From: Mycolicibacter arupensis
Lineage (GTDB): Bacteria > Actinomycetota > Actinomycetes > Mycobacteriales > Mycobacteriaceae
NCBI RefSeq assembly: GCF_002086515.1
Contig: NZ_MVHH01000016.1
Span: forward strand, 1 to 64,000
Direction of reading: 5' to 3'
DNA: 64,000 bases
Position 1 is the stretch's first letter; every line of letters begins with the position of its first letter. Below the pieces are notes generated by a model. That model did not search any database. It was not told where the DNA came from and was given only the letters and a program-made list of their open reading frames with translations. Position numbers and translations under genes: made by a program. Shown in pieces: positions 16,498 through 24,575 of this stretch.

Positions 16498-18054
16498 ATG
16501 ACGCCTGGAGAACACGTGTCGGTCGCGGTTGTGGGCGGCGGGCCCACCGGGATCAGCGCTGCCACCCTGCTGGCGCAGTACGGCATAGATACCCTGGTGC
16601 TCGACCGATGGCCACAGGTCTACCCCCAGCCCCGGGCCGTACACCTTGACGACGAGGTCTACCGCATCCTGGCGCGGCTCGGCGTCGCTGACGCCTTCGC
16701 CGCCATCACCCGCCCGGCCATGGGCTTGCGACTCGTCGATCGCCACCAGTCGGTGCTGGCCGAGTTCCGCCGCGATACCACGCCGACTTGCAACGGCTTT
16801 CCGGCCGCCAACATGTTCGACCAGCCCGCGCTGGAAGAGCTGTTGCGGGACAACCTCACTCGCCTGCCGAAGGTGCGGTTGCGCGGCGAAACCGACGTAT
16901 TTGCCGTCACCGGGGGCGCCGACGGCGTCGAACTGAGCGTCCGCGACCGGGTGACGGGCGGCGAGTCGCGGATCACCGCCGATTACGTGTTGGGCTGCGA
17001 CGGCGCCAACAGCACCGTGCGCTCGGCCATCGGGACGACCATGCGCAGCCTGCGGTTCGCTCAACGGTGGCTGGTGATCGACGTCGGTTGCACGCGGGAC
17101 CTGCGCCAGTGGGAAGGGGTGCACCAGGTCTGCGACAGCCGGCGTGCCGGCACCTACATGCGGATCGGCCCGAACCGGTATCGCTGGGAATTCGCGCTGG
17201 CCGAACAGGAATCGGTGGACGACTACGCCACGCTGGCGGCGCTGCGGCCGTTGATCGCGCCGTGGACGCGCGACATCGCCGACGCCGACCTGCAATTGCT
17301 GCGGGTCGCTGAATACACCTTTCGTGCCCAGATCGCCGACCGGTGGAGATTGGGGAGGGTGTTCTTGCTCGGCGACGCCGCGCATCTGACCCCACCGTTC
17401 ATCGGTCAGGGGATGGGTGCTGGCCTGCGCGACGCCCTGAATCTGGCCTGGAAGATCGCAGGGCACCACCGTGCAGGTCTGCCGGCGAGCGTGTTGGACA
17501 GCTACGAAGCCGAACGCTCCCGCCACACAAGGCAGATGATCTCGCTGGCGCTCAACGTCGGACGCGCCATGACCGCCGGCGGCGAACTCGGAACCCTGGT
17601 GCGGCGACTGGTGGTGCCGAGGGTGCATCTGCTGCCCGGGCTGCGTGAGAAGATCACCGACTCCCAGACCCCGCCGCTGCCAGCTTCGGCGATGGTGCGA
17701 CGGACCGTGCGCACCCGCCGCCTCGCCGGTCGGCTGTGCCCCAATCCGGTGCTTGCCACCGGGCGGCGCCTCGATGAGGAGCTGGGGCGGGGATTCGGTG
17801 TGCTGACCACCCAGCCGCTGGACCCGGATCAGCAGGGCATTGTCGACGGCCGGGGCGCGCGGGCGGTGCTCGCCGCGCCGGGCACGGAGCTGGCCTGCTG
17901 GCTGGGCCACCACCGCGTAACCGCCGCGTTGGTGCGTCCCGACGGCACCGTCATGATGGCCGGCCGCGATCTGTCAGCGCTGTGCCGGGCACTGCCGTGG
18001 TTCGTCTTCGACTCGCCGGCTCAGACTCCGGCGAATGCGGAGTGCCATGAGTAG
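16498..18054 (+). CDS. FAD-dependent aromatic hydroxylase (MhpA/PheA type)
   Basis: 518 residues. The FAD-binding Rossmann motif is VAVVGGGPTGISAATLLAQYG, with the DG motif VLGCDGANSTVRSAIG and the GD motif RVFLLGDAAHLTPPFIGQGMGAGLRDALNLAWK: the complete set for group A flavoprotein monooxygenases. The C-terminal thioredoxin-like region of the phenol-hydroxylase subgroup is also present. It would hydroxylate a phenolic ring with NAD(P)H and O2, making the catechol for the VOC enzyme. It lies 13 bases after the FAH gene and overlaps the P450 gene by 8 bases. Confidence 0.9.
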   Translation: MTPGEHVSVAVVGGGPTGISAATLLAQYGIDTLVLDRWPQVYPQPRAVHLDDEVYRILARLGVADAFAAITRPAMGLRLVDRHQSVLAEFRRDTTPTCNGFPAANMFDQPALEELLRDNLTRLPKVRLRGETDVFAVTGGADGVELSVRDRVTGGESRITADYVLGCDGANSTVRSAIGTTMRSLRFAQRWLVIDVGCTRDLRQWEGVHQVCDSRRAGTYMRIGPNRYRWEFALAEQESVDDYATLAALRPLIAPWTRDIADADLQLLRVAEYTFRAQIADRWRLGRVFLLGDAAHLTPPFIGQGMGAGLRDALNLAWKIAGHHRAGLPASVLDSYEAERSRHTRQMISLALNVGRAMTAGGELGTLVRRLVVPRVHLLPGLREKITDSQTPPLPASAMVRRTVRTRRLAGRLCPNPVLATGRRLDEELGRGFGVLTTQPLDPDQQGIVDGRGARAVLAAPGTELACWLGHHRVTAALVRPDGTVMMAGRDLSALCRALPWFVFDSPAQTPANAECHE

Positions 18055-19255
18055 GAACCGGACTGTGTTCGCTCGACCCACCGAGGTTCCGGTGTACCCG
18101 CGCAGCATCTACAGTCGGTCGGCGATCTTGGAGCCGTACAAGCATTACCGGGCGCTGCGCGATCTCGGCCCGGTGGTCTGGCTGGCGTGTCACCGGCTCT
18201 ATGCCGTACCTCGGTATGTCCAGTGCAAGGCCGTCCTGCGCAACGACACCCTCTACCTGTCGGGCCACGGCGTCGCCGCCAACGCTCCCACCAACCGCTT
18301 CTCCAGGGGCACCACCCTTAACAGCGACGGCGCCGAGCATGACCGGCGCCGCAAACTCGTCGCCCACCAGATGATGCCCCGCGCCTTGCGTGCTCTCAGT
18401 GACAGCGTCGATCAGCGGGCGCAGAGGCTCGTCGAGGACGCGGTGAGACGCGGCAGTATCGACGCGGTCACCGATCTGGCCACCGCCCTGCCGCTCGCGT
18501 TGGTTCCCGATCTGGTGGGCTGGCCCACCGACCAACGCGAACATCTGCTCGATTGGGCCGCAGCTACCTTCGATGTGCTCGGGCCGCTTAACTGGCAAGG
18601 CGCCAAGGCGATTCCACGCAGCCTGCAGATGCTGCGCTTCGCACGCCGCATCGCTCGCAGCCGTGACGTGCTGCCGGGCAGCATGGCCGCCCACCTGCTC
18701 AGCGCGGTAGATGACGGTATCCTGAGCTTTGACGAGGTGCCGCCACTGCTCGTCGACTACATCGCACCGTCGCTGGACACCACAATCAGCGCCATCTCCA
18801 GTGCGGTCCACCTCCTGGCTACCCATCCTGACCAGTGGGCGCTGCTCAAAGCGGACCCGTCGTTGATCCCCCATGCGCTCAACGAGATAGTGCGCTTCGA
18901 ATCACCGTTGCGGGCCTTCACCCGGAAAGTAGCCAGAAGTCACGAGATCGCCGACGTGACGATCCCGGCAGGTGCCCGGGTACTGGTGATGTACGCGTCG
19001 GCCAACCGCGATGAACGCGAATGGCGAAGCCCTGACGTCTTTGACATTCGGAACGACGCGGGCCGGCACGTCGGGTTCGGCAATGGCGCGCATGCGTGTG
19101 CCGGCCAAGGCCTTGCCCGGATGGAGGCCACGGCCCTGCTCAAGGCCCTGATCGACCAGGTCGACCGCATCGAGGCGACCGGCGAGCCGACTTGGGCGGT
19201 CAACAACATCATTCGTCGTCATCAGCATCTGCCGGTACGGCTCCTGCCGGCCTGA
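18047..19255 (+). CDS. Cytochrome P450
   Basis: 402 residues from ATG 18047, which has GGAG 6 bases upstream; an in-frame ATG at 18035 is an alternative. The haem signature is FGNGAHACAGQGLARMEA with Cys351 as thiolate ligand. The ExxR motif is NEIVRFESP. The I-helix reads DYIAPSLDTTIS, so the usual A-G-x-[DE]-T is altered to A-P-S-L-D-T-T. It is the last gene of the four-gene operon, so it probably prepares the substrate by oxidation, for example O-demethylation or side-chain hydroxylation. Ferredoxin and reductase partners are not encoded nearby. Confidence 0.9.
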   Translation: MSRNRTVFARPTEVPVYPRSIYSRSAILEPYKHYRALRDLGPVVWLACHRLYAVPRYVQCKAVLRNDTLYLSGHGVAANAPTNRFSRGTTLNSDGAEHDRRRKLVAHQMMPRALRALSDSVDQRAQRLVEDAVRRGSIDAVTDLATALPLALVPDLVGWPTDQREHLLDWAAATFDVLGPLNWQGAKAIPRSLQMLRFARRIARSRDVLPGSMAAHLLSAVDDGILSFDEVPPLLVDYIAPSLDTTISAISSAVHLLATHPDQWALLKADPSLIPHALNEIVRFESPLRAFTRKVARSHEIADVTIPAGARVLVMYASANRDEREWRSPDVFDIRNDAGRHVGFGNGAHACAGQGLARMEATALLKALIDQVDRIEATGEPTWAVNNIIRRHQHLPVRLLPA

Positions 19256-19376
19256 GGTGCCTCGCCTACCCGGTTCGCGCGCTGCGCGTTGACGGCCAGG
19301 CGCGATGCTGCCATGATCGCCGCGGCTGTCTTTCATGTTTTTATGAGGATTTACCTAGGTGTCTCAGGGAGCGCGG

Positions 19377-20360
19377 ATGGACCCCAAGAAAGCTCTGGCG
19401 CCGCTTGCTGCCGCAAGCGTGATCGCGGCCGGTGTCGTCGGAACCCCGGTCGTCCAAACGGCGCACGCGCGCCAAGTAGCCCTGCTGGCGGACACCGCGA
19501 TCTTCGTGGGCGGGACCATGTTGACCACGCCGTCGGCGCAGTTCGCCCACACCGCGGCCGATCTGTTCCTGCGGCCGCTGGGCTTCGACGCCGGCGACGA
19601 CGCGAGCGTGTGCGTGATCGGCTCCGCCGGCTGCGATTCTGCGCTTCAGGTGCTGACCACCCCGCAACTCATCCTGCAGGGGCACAGCAGTTTCGCCGGG
19701 GCGGCACTGATCGTCCAGGCCGTGGAGGCCGAATTTGCCGCCAACCCCGGCGCCTACGACGAAGAGCACCCGCTGTGGGTCTTCGGCTACTCGCAGGGCG
19801 CCACCGCCGGCTCGATCGCGATGGCCCAATTGGCCCATAACGATGTCATCCCGTCGGGGGCGTTGCACTTCGTTTTCATCGGTGATCCGTCCAGTACGAC
19901 CGGCGTGTGGTCGGATCCCTCCGGCGCCACCAACACCTCCGACCTGTACCCACTGCTGAACGGCTTCCATACCCCCAACGACGCCTTCACCACCACGATC
20001 TACGAGTTCCCCGGTGACCCCGTTGCCGACTACGCGTCGAACTCCATGCTCGGCTTGCTCTGGGAGCACGTCATGTACTTGGGCCTAACGCCGGAAGAGG
20101 TCGCCAACCACACCTTCAGCACCGACGGGTTGATCACCAACATCGACCTCTCCGGTGATATCGACGAGTTCAGCACCTGGATCAGTGCGCTGACAAGCGG
20201 CGGCTTGATCGAAAGTGGTGTGTTCGTAGGACTGTTCAACTCGATCGTGGAGATGATCTACAACGCTTTCGGCAAGATCGAGGAGTTCTTCACCGACTGG
20301 ATGGGCATCGACTGGGGAGGTGTCGAGGAGACTCTCGACTACTGGTTCCCGTTGGTCTGA
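19377..20360 (+). CDS. PE-PPE-domain secreted hydrolase-like protein (paralogue)
   Basis: 327 residues from ATG 19377, chosen because GGGAG precedes it at good distance. The signal peptide is MDPKKALAPLAAASVIAAGVV and following residues up to TAHA. The PE-PPE domain has LILQGHSSFAGAALI and the nucleophile elbow GYSQGATAGS. It ends in GIDWGGVEETLDYWFP like the protein at 12505-13485, and the two align along their whole length. The two copies bracket the TetR/catabolic operon. Role unknown; an envelope esterase is the likely activity. Confidence 0.87.
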   Translation: MDPKKALAPLAAASVIAAGVVGTPVVQTAHARQVALLADTAIFVGGTMLTTPSAQFAHTAADLFLRPLGFDAGDDASVCVIGSAGCDSALQVLTTPQLILQGHSSFAGAALIVQAVEAEFAANPGAYDEEHPLWVFGYSQGATAGSIAMAQLAHNDVIPSGALHFVFIGDPSSTTGVWSDPSGATNTSDLYPLLNGFHTPNDAFTTTIYEFPGDPVADYASNSMLGLLWEHVMYLGLTPEEVANHTFSTDGLITNIDLSGDIDEFSTWISALTSGGLIESGVFVGLFNSIVEMIYNAFGKIEEFFTDWMGIDWGGVEETLDYWFPLV

Positions 20361-20386
20361 TCCGATCCCGGCTTCGCTGGCTCCCC

Positions 20387-20423
20387 TTGACAATCTACAA
20401 CCAATCGGTTGTACGATTATCGG
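20387..20423 (+). promoter_or_regulatory. Promoter and perfect operator palindrome of the ArsR-SRPBCC pair
   Basis: TTGACA at 20387-20392 is a consensus -35 box and TACGAT at 20412-20417 a plausible -10 (19-base spacer). Between them lies a perfect inverted repeat TACAACC-AATC-GGTTGTA (20396-20413), overlapping the -10. A GTG codon starts 6 bases after the -10, so the mRNA would be leaderless. The layout fits autorepression by the ArsR-type protein encoded next. Confidence 0.65.
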
Positions 20424-20756
20424 GTGATCACGCTCGACGACGACCGGGTGGACGCCCTGTTCCACGCACTTGCCGACCGCACTCGGCGTGACATCATGCG
20501 CCGGGTGCTGGCCGGAGAGCACTCGGTCTCCGACCTCGCGGTGAAGTACCAGATGAGTTTCGCCGCGGTGCAGAAGCACGTCGCCGTGTTGGAGAAGTCC
20601 GGCCTGCTCACCAAGCGCCGCAGCGGCCGCGAGCAGTTGGCCCGCGGTGACGTCGCCGCGGTGCGGTCGGTGGCGGCCATGCTCACCGAGTTGGAACAGG
20701 TTTGGCGTGGTCGCATCGCCCGTATCGACGAACTCATCTCGTCCGAGGAGACCTAG
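20424..20756 (+). CDS. ArsR-family regulator paired with an SRPBCC protein
   Basis: 110 residues from GTG 20424. The frame is open a little upstream to 20409, but that start would lie inside the promoter. The winged helix reads ALADRTRRDIMRRVLAGEHSVSDLAVKYQMSFAAVQKHVAVLEKSGLL. There are no Cys, so it is not a thiol-based metal sensor. The gene runs into an SRPBCC/AHSA1-like gene 12 bases on, a very common two-gene arrangement in actinobacteria. Confidence 0.9.
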   Translation: MITLDDDRVDALFHALADRTRRDIMRRVLAGEHSVSDLAVKYQMSFAAVQKHVAVLEKSGLLTKRRSGREQLARGDVAAVRSVAAMLTELEQVWRGRIARIDELISSEET

Positions 20757-20768
20757 GAGGTCCGCACC

Positions 20769-21260
20769 ATGCCTGTGATCGACGTGCAACACGACATCAA
20801 CGCCTTGACCTTGACCATCACCGCCGACTTCGCCGCGCCGGTGCAACGAATCTGGCAGATCTACGCCGACCCACGCCAGCTGGAAAAGGTCTGGGGTCCA
20901 CCGACATTCCCCGCGACCGTGGTCGACCACGACCTCACCCCCGGCGGACGCACGAACTACTTCATGACCGGTCCCGACGGTGAGAAGTACGCCGGCTACT
21001 GGCAGATCATCGCCGTCGACGAGCCGCGGAGCTTCACCTTCGACGACGGCTTCGCCGATCTGGACTTCAACCCGGATCCCGGGCTGCCGACCTCCAGGAA
21101 CGTCTACACCTTCACCGAACACGATGGCGGAACGCGTGCGACGTACTCAAGCGCCTTTGCCTCCGCCGAGGATCTCCAGAAGGTAGTGGACATGGGCGTC
21201 ATCGAGGGTTCGACCTCGGCGCTGAACCAGATCGACAGCCTGGTTGCCTCGGTGAATTGA
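20769..21260 (+). CDS. SRPBCC (AHSA1-like) domain protein
   Basis: 163 residues; AGGAGG stands just before the ATG. The fold is recognised from ITADFAAPVQRIWQIYADPRQLEKVWGPP, the typical START-like hydrophobic-cavity protein, followed by YWQIIAVDEPRSFTFDDGF. These proteins bind hydrophobic ligands; the actual role in ArsR-linked pairs is unknown. It is cotranscribed with the ArsR regulator upstream. Confidence 0.88.
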   Translation: MPVIDVQHDINALTLTITADFAAPVQRIWQIYADPRQLEKVWGPPTFPATVVDHDLTPGGRTNYFMTGPDGEKYAGYWQIIAVDEPRSFTFDDGFADLDFNPDPGLPTSRNVYTFTEHDGGTRATYSSAFASAEDLQKVVDMGVIEGSTSALNQIDSLVASVN

Positions 21261-21276
21261 CGCGGTACCGCCAGCC

Positions 21277-22818
21277 TTAGCGCAGCGGCCGAAACACCTG
21301 CAGCGCGCGGTAACACGCAGTGAATTCGGCTTCCGCGCAAGGGGAGTCAACTTCACCGTCGTGGGCGATGGGAATCGGTCCGTCGACGGCGCAGAACCGG
21401 AACTGCGGGACGCGCAGCTCGTGGTAGAGGCGGCTGCGCTGCAACCGGCCGGTCAGCAGGGCCGCCACGATCCGCAGCGTGGACCACGGCCGACCGGTCT
21501 GCAGGATCCGAACGTCCAACAGGCCATCGTCCATCCGGTGCCGCACTGCCGGCGCGAAACCGTCGGGCTGGTAGGCCGAGTTGCCCAAGAAGAACAGCGA
21601 CGTCTGCAGGGTTTTGTTGTCGTAGACGATGCGCACCGGCTGCTCCCGGCGCAGCGTCATCACCATGGCGTAGGCGCTGGCCACCGGCTTGCCGAGCTTG
21701 CCCTGCAACCGCTCTCGGCGGCGCACAAAAGTCGGGTAGGCGCCGATGCTTGCCGTGTTGATCACCGTCGTCTCGTCGTTGAACCGCACCACGTCCACCC
21801 GCGACAGGGTGCCCTCGGCCAGCGCGCGGATGGCTTTGGCGGTCGTGTCGCAGCCGATGTCCTTGGCGAAGTGGTTCAACGTGCCGCCGGGAAACACCGC
21901 CAGCGGCAGATCGCGTTCCACCGCGACGTGCGCCGCCATCGCCACCGACCCGTCACCACCGGAGATCGCCAGTACCTCGGCGGAATCCGCGGCGCGGCGC
22001 AACGACTCGGCCAGATCATCGTCGGGGCCTAGTTCAATAACGGTGATGGCCGGCAGCGCCCTGCGCACCTGCGCCGCGACGTCGCCGGCGCGACCGTTGC
22101 CCGATGCGGGGTTGACCACCAGGGCCACGCCCGCGCCGTCGGGTCGGGCGGGGGTGGCAACGCGCAGCATCTCGGCGCGCTGTGGCGGCGGGGCTGGGAT
22201 CGGTGGCACCAGTTTGGCTCCCAGCACCGCGATGGACGTTCCGATGCCCAGCCCGGCCAGCACATCCCCGGGGTAGTGCGCGCCGGTGGCGACCCGAGAC
22301 AGCCCGACCAGGCCGGCCAGACCGGCCACCGGCAGACCCAGCAGCGGGCTTTCCAATCCGACGCCGGTGGCGAACGCCGCCGCACTGGCCGAGTGCCCGG
22401 AGGGCAGCGAATTCGACAGCGGCAACCGGTGCGCGCGGCGCAGCAGGGGAACCAAGAGGACATTGGGCCGTGCCCGAGGGCGGATCCGTTTGATCACCAG
22501 GTTGGTCACCAGGCTGGTGAGGGCCAGACTGGCCACCCCGCGTGCGGCGGCACGCTGGGTGGCGGGCCGGCCGGTCAGGGCGAAGACCGCCGCCAGAGCC
22601 AGCCACAGCCTGGAGTAGTCGGCGGCGCGGGTCAGCGCCGGCATGGTGGTGTCCAGAAGCCGGCTGGGTGAGTGCGCGACGGCCTCAAACAGCTCGGCGT
22701 CGAGCTCGCCAAGTCCCTGGGTGATCCGGCGTAACCCGGAACGTCGGCGCGGGAAAGGCGCCCTCGGTAGCTCGTCCACAGTCGCGATTCCTCCGTCCAG
22801 CGGTACCGCCATCGGCAC
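21277..22818 (-). CDS. PAP2 phosphatase / diacylglycerol-kinase-like fusion protein
   Basis: 513 residues. Residues 1-215 are a membrane PAP2 phosphatase: KRIRPRARP (residues 110-118), LPSGHSASAA (PSGH 139-142) and SRVATGAHYPGD (174-185) are the three catalytic motifs. Residues about 228-513 are a lipid-kinase domain: VNPASGNGR, ISGGDGS (GGDGS 287-291) and FPGGTLNHFAKD. One half would remove phosphate from a lipid phosphate, the other adds it to a diacylglycerol- or sphingosine-like lipid. The same architecture occurs in other mycobacteria. It is third in a minus-strand operon after the acyltransferase and TetR genes, divergent from the lipid synthase, so it may act on the product lipid. Confidence 0.9.
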   Translation of the reverse strand: MPMAVPLDGGIATVDELPRAPFPRRRSGLRRITQGLGELDAELFEAVAHSPSRLLDTTMPALTRAADYSRLWLALAAVFALTGRPATQRAAARGVASLALTSLVTNLVIKRIRPRARPNVLLVPLLRRAHRLPLSNSLPSGHSASAAAFATGVGLESPLLGLPVAGLAGLVGLSRVATGAHYPGDVLAGLGIGTSIAVLGAKLVPPIPAPPPQRAEMLRVATPARPDGAGVALVVNPASGNGRAGDVAAQVRRALPAITVIELGPDDDLAESLRRAADSAEVLAISGGDGSVAMAAHVAVERDLPLAVFPGGTLNHFAKDIGCDTTAKAIRALAEGTLSRVDVVRFNDETTVINTASIGAYPTFVRRRERLQGKLGKPVASAYAMVMTLRREQPVRIVYDNKTLQTSLFFLGNSAYQPDGFAPAVRHRMDDGLLDVRILQTGRPWSTLRIVAALLTGRLQRSRLYHELRVPQFRFCAVDGPIPIAHDGEVDSPCAEAEFTACYRALQVFRPLR

Positions 22819-22856
22819 CGTACCGCAGCCCTATACCCCGCAGCCGGCGGAGAAAC

Positions 22857-23417
22857 TCACCGCGGGGTGATCAAGCGAGCAGCGGCTTCGACCGCGGCCG
22901 CGCGGCGGTGCGCGATGGTGGCGGCGTCCTCGGTGGCCGCTTCGGGGTCCGGCCAGGTGGCCCAGGCCATCCCGATGCCGAACAGCATGACCAAGAGCTC
23001 GCCGGGATCCCAAGAGGGATCGACGTGGCCGCCTTCTTGGGCCGCCGCCACGACATCGGGCCCGAGCGCCGGCATCATCTCGGCGTCGGGCGCTATGAGG
23101 TCGAGCTCTTCAAGGCGTGCCCAGGTGATCATCCGGATGTGTTCGGGATGTGCGCGGGCCAGATCGTAGATGTCGCCCACGAATTCGGGCAGCGCGTCCG
23201 GACGCGGGACGATGGCGCCGAGGAACTGCGCGGTGTCGGCGGCGACCACCTCGCGAAAGAGGTTCTCTTTGTCGCCGAAGTGGGCGTAGAGCCGTTCCTT
23301 GCTCGCCCGAGCGTGCTTGGCCACCCGGTCGATGCGGGCACCGGCGAGACCGTATCGGGCGAACTCCGCGCGAGCCGCGGACAGGATCTCGTCGCGGAGC
23401 TCGGCCTGTGTTCGCAT
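22857..23417 (-). CDS. TetR-family regulator in the lipid-synthase locus
   Basis: 186 residues from ATG 23417; the frame is open to 23492, but that part lies within the upstream gene. The DNA-binding domain is LRDEILSAARAEFARYGLAGARIDRVAKHARASKERLYAHFGDKENLF. The C-terminal domain is of the type seen in TetR_C-like regulators (ARAHPEHIRMITWARLEEL). It follows the acyltransferase by 10 bases and precedes the PAP2/DAGK gene by 38, so the three form one operon. It is the obvious candidate for binding the palindrome between this operon and pfaD. Confidence 0.9.
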   Translation of the reverse strand: MRTQAELRDEILSAARAEFARYGLAGARIDRVAKHARASKERLYAHFGDKENLFREVVAADTAQFLGAIVPRPDALPEFVGDIYDLARAHPEHIRMITWARLEELDLIAPDAEMMPALGPDVVAAAQEGGHVDPSWDPGELLVMLFGIGMAWATWPDPEAATEDAATIAHRRAAAVEAAARLITPR

Positions 23418-23427
23418 CGCTGAAACC

Positions 23428-24321
23428 CTAGTGACGGGTGCCGGCCGACGTCGGGGTAGCCGCTGCCCGCCACGACAGGGGATTGAGCGCACGGTAGGGG
23501 TCGGTGTCGCGGACTTCTTGCAGTTCCTTGAGGTCAGCCTCCAGCCGAGCCTGGGTGTCGTTCTTGACCTGGTGAATCCAACCTTCCGCGGGGACGTCCG
23601 CCGGCGGGGTCGTGGTGATCGGCGGCCCGAAGCGCAGGTACATCCGCTGTGCGCGCGGCAGCAAGGTGGGGCCGACGCCGCGCAGGAGCGGCATGGCCAT
23701 ATCGGCGCGGCCGTCCAGTCGCCGGCTGAACCATTCGCTGGCCCTGCCGTAGAGCCCCGTGCGGGTGGTCACGCTGGTGTAGATGTCGTCGCCGCCGACG
23801 AGCGCGGCGGTCACGATCGGGTAGTGATGCTCGATGGCGAGGCGGGCGAAGCCATAGCGGTTCTCCCAGCGAAGCTGGTATTGCTCCCCCTTGAATTTGG
23901 AGATCTCCCGGCCCCCGCCGGGGAACACCAGGATCGGCTCGTTGGCGCGCATCAGCGTTGCAGCGGCCTCGGGAGATCCGATGACGGCACCGTAGGCCGC
24001 CACCAGCGCGGCCTGCAGCCCGCCGCCCTTCCCGAACTGGCGATCGGCGAGGGTGCGGACCTGCTTCCCCAGGGCCTGACGCACGAAGTAGGGGATCAGG
24101 ATCACTTCGGCGGCCGCGACCTGGGTGTGGTTGCCGACGAGCAGAAAGCGGCCGTCGGCCGGCAGGTTCTCCACCCCCTCGACATAGGGCTGGTACAGAT
24201 TCATCAGTGGTTCCAGGTTGTCGGCCGCGGTGGCCAGCGCAGTGCGCAGTATCCGTTCCGGGGCCGGCCGGGTTCGGTTGCCGAGCTCCCCAGGCGCAGG
24301 GATCGCCGCAGTGGTGGGCAT
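23428..24321 (-). CDS. Lysophospholipid/diacylglycerol acyltransferase family protein (LPLAT)
   Basis: 297 residues from ATG 24321, which has GGAAAGGACGG upstream. The acyltransferase core is recognised by VGNHTQVAAAE (His65; the usual NHx4D has Ala/Glu at the acidic position) and VFPGGGREISKFKGEQYQL, a variant of FPEG typical of the MGAT/DGAT-like bacterial branch. It would transfer acyl groups from CoA or ACP to a glycerol or other alcohol. It is the first gene of the operon divergent from pfaD, hence a likely partner in esterifying the synthase product. Confidence 0.83.
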   Translation of the reverse strand: MPTTAAIPAPGELGNRTRPAPERILRTALATAADNLEPLMNLYQPYVEGVENLPADGRFLLVGNHTQVAAAEVILIPYFVRQALGKQVRTLADRQFGKGGGLQAALVAAYGAVIGSPEAAATLMRANEPILVFPGGGREISKFKGEQYQLRWENRYGFARLAIEHHYPIVTAALVGGDDIYTSVTTRTGLYGRASEWFSRRLDGRADMAMPLLRGVGPTLLPRAQRMYLRFGPPITTTPPADVPAEGWIHQVKNDTQARLEADLKELQEVRDTDPYRALNPLSWRAAATPTSAGTRH

Positions 24322-24575
24322 GGCGTGCCGTCCTTTCCCGGCTCGATCCCGAGCCGCTGAAGTCAGGTTAGCAAGAAACGAACGAACTAGTTTGTCTGCT
24401 TCATGAGGACGGGGTCGCAAAGAGCCAAGAAAACGCCGGGGCCGGTACCGCCCGTCAACGCCCGCCTAGTGAGTCCGGCCGGTCCGTGAGAAACTCTCTT
24501 GGTTTTCCCCGGGCTACGCGTTTGGCCAGCTCCGCGCCAGGCACGCTCGGCACCGGTGATCGAGAGGAACCGATT
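24322..24575. promoter_or_regulatory. Divergent control region between the LPLAT-TetR-PAP2/DAGK operon and pfaD, with TetR-like operator
   Basis: This 254-base gap separates two operons. At 24379-24398 lies a 20-bp palindrome centred on AACTAGTT, with 7 of 10 half-site positions matching. This is the size and type of many TetR-family operators. I infer that the TetR encoded at 22857-23417 binds it and couples expression of the lipid synthase to the acyltransferase operon. The part from 24486 onward is open in the pfaD frame, but the ribosome-binding site GAGAGGA lies just before GTG 24576. Confidence 0.55.
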
